DNA of 12,000 nt from an uncultured Desulfovibrio sp. (GTDB taxonomy: Bacteria; Desulfobacterota; Desulfovibrionia; Desulfovibrionales; Desulfovibrionaceae), in assembly GCA_945871415.1 (NCBI GenBank), contig CAMBWG010000030.1, positions 1 to 12,000 on the forward strand, read 5' to 3'. A program made the position numbers and the translations under genes. Positions 7,023-12,000 of this stretch are shown here, in pieces; position 1 is the stretch's first letter; every line of letters begins with the position of its first letter. Below the pieces are notes generated by a model, which had not been told where the DNA came from, did no database searches, and saw only the letters and a list, made by a program, of their open reading frames with translations.

Positions 7023-8348
7023 ATGACGGCACTCTGGCCCGGTCGGGGCGGTCCGACCATCGACTATATTTCCGAACCTCCCGCTCCCGAAGCCCTGCAA
7101 GGGCGACGGCCCATTGTCATTCTGGGCTCCACGGGCTCCATTGGCGGCAATACCCTTAAGGTCATCCGCGCGCACGCCGACCGCTTTCAGGTTCTGGGAC
7201 TTGCCTGCGCGCGCAATGTGTCGGTACTGGCCGCACAGGCGGCGGAGTTTCGTCCCCCCTTCCTCGCTGTACTGGATGAACAGTCTGCCGCGGATTTACG
7301 AACGCAGCTGCGCGAAGCGCGCCTTGACGGCTACGCGCCGAAAATTCTGACCGGCCCGGACGGCTATGCCCGCATGGCCTCTCTTCCGGAAGCCCGCATA
7401 GTGCTTTCCGCACAGGTCGGCGCGGCCGGACTGGCCGGGACGCTGGCGGCCGCGCTGGCGGGGAAAATTATTGCGCTGGCCAACAAGGAATCACTGGTGC
7501 TGGCGGGAGATCTGCTCCGTCGTATCTGCACGGCGCGCGGCGCCGTCATTCTGCCGGTGGACTCGGAACACAACGCCCTGTTCCAGTGCCTTGCCGGACG
7601 CGGGCAGGATGCTCAGGAACTCATCCTGACGGCTTCGGGCGGTCCCTTCCGGGGACGAAGCCGCGCCGAACTGCTGCATGTGACCCGGGAGCAGGCCCTG
7701 AAGCATCCCAATTGGAGCATGGGAGCAAAAATCACCATTGATTCCGCCACCATGATGAACAAGGCGCTGGAAGTGGTGGAAGCCTTCCACTTATACGGTA
7801 TTCCGGCGAACGCCCTTCGCGTGGCCGTGCATCCGCAATCCGTGGTGCATTCTCTCGTCCGCTTCCGGGACGGCGGCCTGCTGGCGCAAATGGGTCCCGC
7901 GGACATGCGTCTGCCCATCGGGCATTGCCTCCTCTGGCCGGAATGCTTATCTGTGAACGCGCCGGGGCTCGATCTGTTCACCTGCGGCCCGCTGGAATTC
8001 TTTGAACCGGACCGGGAGGCCTTCCCCGCCGTCTCGCTGGCATGGCAGGCGCTGGAACGCAGGGGAGGAACCTGCGTCGTAATGAATGCCGCCAATGAAG
8101 CGGCCGTGGAGCTTTTCCTTGCCGGGCAATGCGGCTTCACGGATATTACCGATATCATCGCCGAAGTCATGGCGCGCCACGAGCGGGAAATTGACTCCTG
8201 CCGTCCGTGGAGCCTGCCGGACCCGTCGGCCGGACCGGAAAGCGCGGCCGCTCATGCCTGCGAAGCCCTGGAGCGTATCCGCCTTCTTGATCAACAAAGC
8301 CGCGCGCTGGCACGCAAGCTGGCGCGCTCTGGAGTAAACGAGTGCTGA
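7023..8348 (+). CDS. dxr: 1-deoxy-D-xylulose 5-phosphate reductoisomerase
   Basis: Dxr converts 1-deoxyxylulose 5-phosphate to 2-C-methylerythritol 4-phosphate with NADPH, the committed step of the MEP isoprenoid pathway. The NADPH-binding motif GSTGSIG is at residues 35-41. The central ANKESLVLAG, the metal and substrate region VDSEHNALFQC, TASGGPFR, and the block MGAKITIDSATMMNKALEV (written in parts, around 7720-7775) are all conserved. The product has 441 residues, longer than E. coli's 398, partly because about 27 residues precede the Rossmann motif. ATG 7023 is chosen for its ideal AAGGAG six bases upstream; an ATG at 6996 is in frame but would code through that site. It overlaps rseP by seven bases. 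No convincing promoter is visible in front of it. Confidence 0.97.
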   Translation: MTALWPGRGGPTIDYISEPPAPEALQGRRPIVILGSTGSIGGNTLKVIRAHADRFQVLGLACARNVSVLAAQAAEFRPPFLAVLDEQSAADLRTQLREARLDGYAPKILTGPDGYARMASLPEARIVLSAQVGAAGLAGTLAAALAGKIIALANKESLVLAGDLLRRICTARGAVILPVDSEHNALFQCLAGRGQDAQELILTASGGPFRGRSRAELLHVTREQALKHPNWSMGAKITIDSATMMNKALEVVEAFHLYGIPANALRVAVHPQSVVHSLVRFRDGGLLAQMGPADMRLPIGHCLLWPECLSVNAPGLDLFTCGPLEFFEPDREAFPAVSLAWQALERRGGTCVVMNAANEAAVELFLAGQCGFTDITDIIAEVMARHEREIDSCRPWSLPDPSAGPESAAAHACEALERIRLLDQQSRALARKLARSGVNEC

Positions 8349-9484
8349 CAACCATTATTGCCGCCGTCATTGTTCTGGGCGGTCTGATCTTCTTTCATGA
8401 ACTGGGGCACTTTCTCGTGGCCCGCGCCCTGGGTATGGGCGTTTCGACCTTTTCTCTGGGCTTTGGCCCCAAGCTGCTGACCTGGAAACACGGCAAAACG
8501 GAATATGCCCTGTCGCTGGTGCCGCTGGGCGGGTATGTGGCGCTGGTGGGCGAGTACGAGGACGGCGACAAGACCTCCGAACTGCCCGACGGATTCACGC
8601 CCGAGGAGTGCTTTTCCTTCCGCCCCGCCTGGCAGCGGCTGCTGGTTGTGGCGGCCGGGCCGCTTTTCAATATCATTCTGGCCTGGCTGCTGTGCTGGAT
8701 TATGGCCTATGGCTGGGGCATGGGTCTGCTGCTGCCGCATGTGGGCAAAGTGGAGGCCGGTAGTCCCGCGGCCGTGGCCGGTCTGCTCCCCGGCGACACC
8801 ATTCTGCGTATCAACGGCGCGCCTATTCAGGAATGGAAGGAAATGGCCGACGCCATCAACAACAGCGGCGGCAGTCCGTTGCAGCTCATGATTTCCCGGC
8901 CGCGCACCGCCGCCGACAACACTGTCGGCGTGACCAGTCTTTCCGGCGTGGTTTCCAAGGACGCTCAGGTGCTGCAAGTCACCGTCACGCCCCGCCTTTC
9001 CGTCCGCAAGAACATTTTCCGCGAAGACGAAAAGGCCTGGCTTGTGGGCATCACCGCTTCCGGCAATGTGCGGCGCGTGGAGCTCGGCTTCTTTGAGGCC
9101 GCGCGCGAGGGCCTGGCCCAGACCGGACAACTTCTGGACCTGACATGGAAAAGCATCGTCAAGCTGGTGCAGCGCGTCATCCCCGCCGATCAGGTGGGCG
9201 GCCCCATCATGATTGCCCAGATGGTCGGCCAGCAGGCGGAACAGGGGCTTGTGGGCCTGCTCGGGCTGGCGGCCCTGATCAGCATCAACCTCGGCGTCCT
9301 GAATCTGCTGCCCGTTCCCGTGCTGGACGGCGGACAGATTCTGTTCTTCCTGCTGGAAATTATCTTCCGCCGTCCCGTCCCGCAGGTTATCCAGACCTGG
9401 GGCATGCGCTTCGGCGTGGTGCTGCTCGCCATGCTCATGATCTTTGCCACCTATAACGACATCATGCGCATTCTGCGGGGGTAG
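8342..9484 (+). CDS. rseP: Site-2 intramembrane zinc metalloprotease RseP
   Basis: RseP-type proteases cut membrane-embedded substrates such as anti-sigma factors after a first cleavage by another protease, releasing envelope stress responses; some also clear signal peptide remnants. The zinc site HELGH is at residues 19-23 in the first membrane segment. A PDZ domain follows (about 130-220, with GSPAAVAGLLPGDTILRING). The second metal motif NLLPVPVLDGG has its Asp at residue 329, within the C-terminal membrane segments. Length is 380, and only one PDZ domain is evident rather than two. The start is GTG 8342 with GGAG seven bases upstream, overlapping dxr by seven bases. The TAG stop is shared with the end of an inverted-repeat element (9482-9702). 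No specific substrate can be inferred here. Confidence 0.97.
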   Translation: MLTTIIAAVIVLGGLIFFHELGHFLVARALGMGVSTFSLGFGPKLLTWKHGKTEYALSLVPLGGYVALVGEYEDGDKTSELPDGFTPEECFSFRPAWQRLLVVAAGPLFNIILAWLLCWIMAYGWGMGLLLPHVGKVEAGSPAAVAGLLPGDTILRINGAPIQEWKEMADAINNSGGSPLQLMISRPRTAADNTVGVTSLSGVVSKDAQVLQVTVTPRLSVRKNIFREDEKAWLVGITASGNVRRVELGFFEAAREGLAQTGQLLDLTWKSIVKLVQRVIPADQVGGPIMIAQMVGQQAEQGLVGLLGLAALISINLGVLNLLPVPVLDGGQILFFLLEIIFRRPVPQVIQTWGMRFGVVLLAMLMIFATYNDIMRILRG

Positions 9485-9702
9485 GGCCTGCCAACACTGA
9501 ATCGTCCTTCTGGGGGGAAGGAAACCCCATCCCTTGGCTGGCGCGCAAGGAGGTTTCCTTCCCCCCAGCCCCCCTATCCTTCCCCCAACGCGCTTTTTCA
9601 GAGGGACACAGGCCATGCGGCAAGCAGCCTTCAAAGGTTATTTGCAGGTCTCATTTTTCATTTATTTGAAATAAGTAGAAAAATCAGTGCCAACAGGCCC
9701 TA
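9482..9702. mobile_element. Small inverted-repeat (MITE-like) element at the rseP stop
   Basis: TAGGGCCTG (9482-9490) and CAGGCCCTA (9694-9702) are perfect nine-base inverted ends. Beyond four mismatched bases, the similarity continues with ACTGA (9496-9500) and TCAGT (9684-9688). So the ends match at 13 of 17 positions after the flanking TA. Both edges carry TA, as expected for insertion at a TA target, although TA is short. The interior holds no gene, but it contains the perfect hairpin at 9510-9568 and an A/T stem (TTATTT/AAATAA near 9661-9673). It is probably a non-autonomous relic of an insertion sequence; I cannot name the parent family. Confidence 0.55.
9510..9568 (+). terminator. Perfect 17-bp inverted repeat downstream of rseP, possible terminator
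   Basis: CTGGGGGGAAGGAAACC (9510-9526) is perfectly complementary to 9552-9568. The 25-base loop contains a further five-base stem, CCTTG/CAAGG (9533-9537 with 9547-9551 region). The structure starts 25 bases after the rseP stop and would be very stable in RNA. A C-rich stretch follows and the nearest T-run is more than 20 bases away, so it is not a textbook factor-independent terminator. It may instead protect the 3' end or be a repeated element; a related half-sequence occurs after the last gene (11931). Confidence 0.5.
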
Positions 9703-9846
9703 GAGCGTTTCAACGTTGAAAAAGGTGAAACTCGAGGCGGCACAGCGCCGCCCGGTCCAAAGTGAGCGGGAAAACTGCGCTTTTTCCACGAAACGACAGG
9801 CCGTATGGTTTAAAACGCACAGCGTTTCAAACTGAAAATGCTCTAG
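9700..9846 (-). repeat. Structured intergenic repeat, copy B (full, inverted)
   Basis: This 147-base element has perfect seven-base inverted ends, CTAGAGC (9700-9706) and GCTCTAG (9840-9846), and is copy A in reverse orientation. The first hairpin is TTTAAAACGC/GCGTTTCAAA (9809-9818 with 9822-9831). Compared with copy A, one T-A pair has become C-G with both partners changed, which keeps the stem, and another pair is G-T. The GC hairpin (around 9736-9754) and the A/T hairpin (9769-9774 with 9782-9787) are also kept. The far end instead holds the palindrome TTTCAACGTTGAAA (9708-9721). It lies directly before the tsaB ribosome site, so it forms the tsaB leader if transcription comes from upstream. 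Confidence 0.85.
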
Positions 9847-9868
9847 AGAAAACGGGAGACACAGCATC

Positions 9869-10672
9869 ATGGATATGGATTCCGAAGGTACCGGCTGGGA
9901 ACTCATTCTCAATGCCGCGGAAGGCGCGCTGCAGATGGTGCTGACGCATGACGAGGAATTGATCTGCGCCCAGCGCTGGGGCCGCAGCGATCGCGCCACG
10001 GAAATTCTGGCCCCTGCGCTGGCGGACATGTCCCGCGCCTGCGGCCTGCGCCTGCGGCAATTGCGCCGCATCGCCTGCGTGCGCGGACCGGGTTCCTTCA
10101 CCGGTGTGCGTCTTGTGCTGACCACGGCCGCGGCACTGCGCCGCACGGCGCCGGGACTGCAGCTGGCCGGACTCGATTACCTGCAGGCTCTGGCCACATC
10201 CGCGGCGATGGATCGCCGTCTGCCCTACGGCACGCCCATAGCTGTTCTGACGCACGCCCGGCGCAATCTGGTGCACTTTCAGCCCTATGTTTCCTACGGC
10301 TGGAGCATCCCCGCACAACCTGTCGAGAGTGTCCGACTGTGCAGCCCCGAAGACGTTCTTGCGCGTCTGACCGGCACGCCTGGCGCTGTCTGCGGCAGCG
10401 GGCTGCAACGCAACGCCGGTCTGCTGACGCAGCTCGCGGCACAGCCCGAACTGCTCTGCCTTGATCAGCTGCGTCTCCCCTCCATAGATGCCCTGCGCCT
10501 TCTGGCACGCCACGGCGATTACACACACGAGGATATTACTCCGCTCTATGTCCGCCCCTGCGATGCCGTGGACAATCTGCCGCAACTGGCGCAACGCATG
10601 GGTCTTGATGCCGAAGCCGCGCAGACGGAGCTGCAACGCCAGTTGCAGCGCCCGCCCGTCAGCATGGAATAA
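9869..10672 (+). CDS. tsaB: TsaB-like protein, tRNA threonylcarbamoyladenosine biosynthesis (divergent)
   Basis: TsaB is a partner of the TsaD/TsaE complex that adds threonylcarbamoyl to A37 of ANN-decoding tRNAs. The product has 267 residues, somewhat longer than the usual 220-235. The best evidence is the motif RGPGSFTGVR (residues 72-81), followed by the hydrophobic helix LVLTTAAALRR, and the C-terminal ITPLYVRP typical of the family. The N-terminal strand, normally ending in Asp-Thr (as in AIDT), here reads LILNAAEG, and the later Asp-Ala pair reads THAR. So two conserved positions of the ASKHA fold have drifted. ATG 9869 has GGGAG ten bases upstream; ATG 9875 is an alternative. It is followed after 21 bases by the glycosyltransferase gene. 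Confidence 0.85.
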   Translation: MDMDSEGTGWELILNAAEGALQMVLTHDEELICAQRWGRSDRATEILAPALADMSRACGLRLRQLRRIACVRGPGSFTGVRLVLTTAAALRRTAPGLQLAGLDYLQALATSAAMDRRLPYGTPIAVLTHARRNLVHFQPYVSYGWSIPAQPVESVRLCSPEDVLARLTGTPGAVCGSGLQRNAGLLTQLAAQPELLCLDQLRLPSIDALRLLARHGDYTHEDITPLYVRPCDAVDNLPQLAQRMGLDAEAAQTELQRQLQRPPVSME

Positions 10673-10693
10673 CGCGCTGTCCGGGAGCCGCGT

Positions 10694-11908
10694 ATGGCCT
10701 TTTCAATCATCATCCCGGCCTGGAATCTCTGGGAAACAACGCTGGCCTGCCTACGCTCGCTGGCGGCGCAGGACGAAGGGGAAGCGCTGCTTGCCGAAGT
10801 GCTGGTGGTGGACAACGGTTCCACGGACGCCACCGCCACAGCGCTTGCCGCAACGGGCGACGCTCTGTTCGGCAGCCGTTTTACGCGTCTGCGGCTGAAA
10901 GAAAATCAGGGTTTTGCCGCCGGATGCAATGCCGGTGCGCGTGCCGCGCGCGGCTCCCTGCTGCTCTTTCTGAATAATGACACCACCGTAGCATCCCCCT
11001 GGCTCGCGCCGCTCCACGAGGCTCTGCAAAACAACGCCGTTGGCGCTGCCGGCCCGTTGCTGCTCTACCCCGACGGACGCAATCAGCACTGCGGCATCTG
11101 CTTTTCCCTCTTCGGCAACCCCGGACATCTCTACGCCCGTTTTCCGGGAAGCCATCCGGCGCTGCGCCGCCCGCATGCGCTGCAGGCCATCACGGGAGCC
11201 TGTCTGGCCCTGCGGCGCGCGGACTTCGACGCCTGCGGCGGCTTTGATGAAGGTTACCGTAACGGCTATGAAGACATGGACCTCTGTTTTGCCCTGCGCC
11301 GCCGGGGGCTGGCGCTGCGCGTCGTTCCCGAAAGCGTCGTCATCCACCACGAAGGACGGACGCCCGGCCGCAAAGCGCATAATGAGGCCAATGCCGATCT
11401 TTTTACCGCCCGCTGGGGCGACGTTGTCCGCCCCGATATCCATCATCTTGTCCAGACGGACGGCTATACGGCCTGTCTGAGTCCGCAACTCGTCACCTAC
11501 GTGCAGCCCTGCGCGGAACGGCTTCGGGATCTTGCGGCAACACCGGACAGCGAAGACGCCTTAACGTCGGCGCTGGAACGGGAGCCCCTCTGGCTGGACG
11601 GCTGGTTGCGGCTGGCCGCCTTGCAGGAGCAGGCCGGACAAGGCGCGGCCGCTCTGGAAAGTCTGGGCGAGGCCGTAAGCTTCTTCCCCGTGCCGACAGC
11701 CCAGCGCGCCCTGCTGACCTGTGCCCGGCGGCAGAACAAAACGTCGCTGGCCGACGCGGTTCTGAACATGCTGCGCGAAACTCCGGACGCCGTGTGTCTG
11801 CGCCGGCAGCAGGCCCGCCACGCCCGGAACCTTGCCGCACAGCGCGGCGATCAGCTGCTGGTCTCCATCCTCGACGACTGGCTGCACCTGCAAGGCCGCA
11901 GCCGGTAA
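10694..11908 (+). CDS. Family 2 glycosyltransferase with helical C-terminal extension
   Basis: This is a GT-A fold glycosyltransferase of 404 residues, likely cytoplasmic, that transfers a sugar from a nucleotide donor. The N-terminal strand SIIIPAWN (4-11), VVDNGSTD (38-45), NQGFAAGCNAGA (71-82) and the metal-site variant FLNNDT (92-97) are typical of the rhamnosyltransferase-like GT2 subgroup. ITGACLALRR (166-175), GGFDEGY and the likely catalytic GYEDMDLC (191-198) follow. Residues from about 275 to the end form an Ala/Leu-rich helical region that looks TPR-like (for example LDGWLRLAALQEQAGQGAAA, about 304-323). ATG 10694 has GGGAG six bases upstream. It is probably co-transcribed with tsaB. 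The donor and acceptor cannot be told; surface polysaccharide or protein glycosylation is possible. Confidence 0.9.
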   Translation: MAFSIIIPAWNLWETTLACLRSLAAQDEGEALLAEVLVVDNGSTDATATALAATGDALFGSRFTRLRLKENQGFAAGCNAGARAARGSLLLFLNNDTTVASPWLAPLHEALQNNAVGAAGPLLLYPDGRNQHCGICFSLFGNPGHLYARFPGSHPALRRPHALQAITGACLALRRADFDACGGFDEGYRNGYEDMDLCFALRRRGLALRVVPESVVIHHEGRTPGRKAHNEANADLFTARWGDVVRPDIHHLVQTDGYTACLSPQLVTYVQPCAERLRDLAATPDSEDALTSALEREPLWLDGWLRLAALQEQAGQGAAALESLGEAVSFFPVPTAQRALLTCARRQNKTSLADAVLNMLRETPDAVCLRRQQARHARNLAAQRGDQLLVSILDDWLHLQGRSR

Positions 11909-11930
11909 GAAATACTCTTTATATTCTTGA

Positions 11931-11995
11931 GGGGGGAAGAAACCCATTTGCTCTGCTGTCGATGCCCGTAAGGCTCCTGCGTCGCCTGACGGGCA
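11931..11995 (+). other. Repeat-like half-arm and hairpin after the glycosyltransferase gene
   Basis: GGGGGGAAGAAACCCA begins at 11931, 22 bases after the stop codon, and resembles the left arm of the hairpin after rseP (GGGGGGAAGGAAACCCCA from 9512). Its complementary arm is not inside the window. Further on, TGCCCGT (11963-11969) pairs with ACGGGCA (11989-11995), and AGGC (11971-11974) with GCCT (11984-11987), giving a strong hairpin with one mismatch. No gene is visible in the final 92 bases. Confidence 0.4.
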
Positions 11996-12000
11996 CGGCC

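Noticed and set aside
8291..9634. Long minus-strand open frame opposite rseP (447 codons).
   Set aside because: Its composition is His/Gln/Gly-rich without motifs, and it is antisense to a clear RseP gene with both zinc motifs.

Overview
This is a GC-rich bacterial chromosomal segment of almost entirely housekeeping genes. Separate b' and b subunit genes ahead of delta and alpha, with no other ATP synthase genes in that cluster start, together with the run pyrH-frr-uppS-cdsA-dxr-rseP, fit a sulfate-reducer-like member of the Desulfobacterota, most likely Desulfovibrionaceae. That assignment rests on gene order and protein character recalled from the group, not on a database search.

Minus strand, 1-3469: the first part of an F1Fo ATP synthase operon is read leftwards as atpF' (b'), atpF (b), atpH (delta) and atpA (alpha, cut by the window edge). 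atpF and atpH appear to start at TTG, and atpF/atpH overlap by four bases. A candidate promoter with a 12-bp palindrome lies upstream of atpF'. Upstream of that, on the same strand, is a TauE/SafE-family membrane permease gene.

Plus strand, 3578-6610: a divergent promoter region and a hairpin-rich leader lead into pyrH (UMP kinase), frr (ribosome recycling factor), uppS (undecaprenyl diphosphate synthase) and cdsA (CDP-diglyceride synthase). uppS and cdsA overlap by 11 bases. After a 412-bp gene-free stretch come dxr (MEP isoprenoid pathway) and rseP (site-2 intramembrane protease), which overlap by seven bases. After a second gene-free stretch of 384 bp come a divergent tsaB homologue and a family 2 glycosyltransferase with a helical C-terminal extension. 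The isoprenoid route is well represented: Dxr feeds the precursors that UppS turns into the undecaprenyl carrier lipid, while CdsA supplies phospholipid synthesis and RseP works in envelope stress signalling.

No exotic defence, mobile or biosynthetic system is visible. The unusual content is in the two long gene-free stretches. They hold three copies of a structured repeat of about 150 bp with TAGAGC/GCTCTA ends (one full copy at 6606-6758, one full inverted copy at 9700-9846, one truncated copy at about 6890-6968). A separate 221-bp inverted-repeat element (9482-9702) abuts the second copy and contains a perfect 17-bp hairpin. The rseP and cdsA stop codons coincide with the ends of these elements, which suggests repeated insertion of small non-autonomous elements at gene ends.
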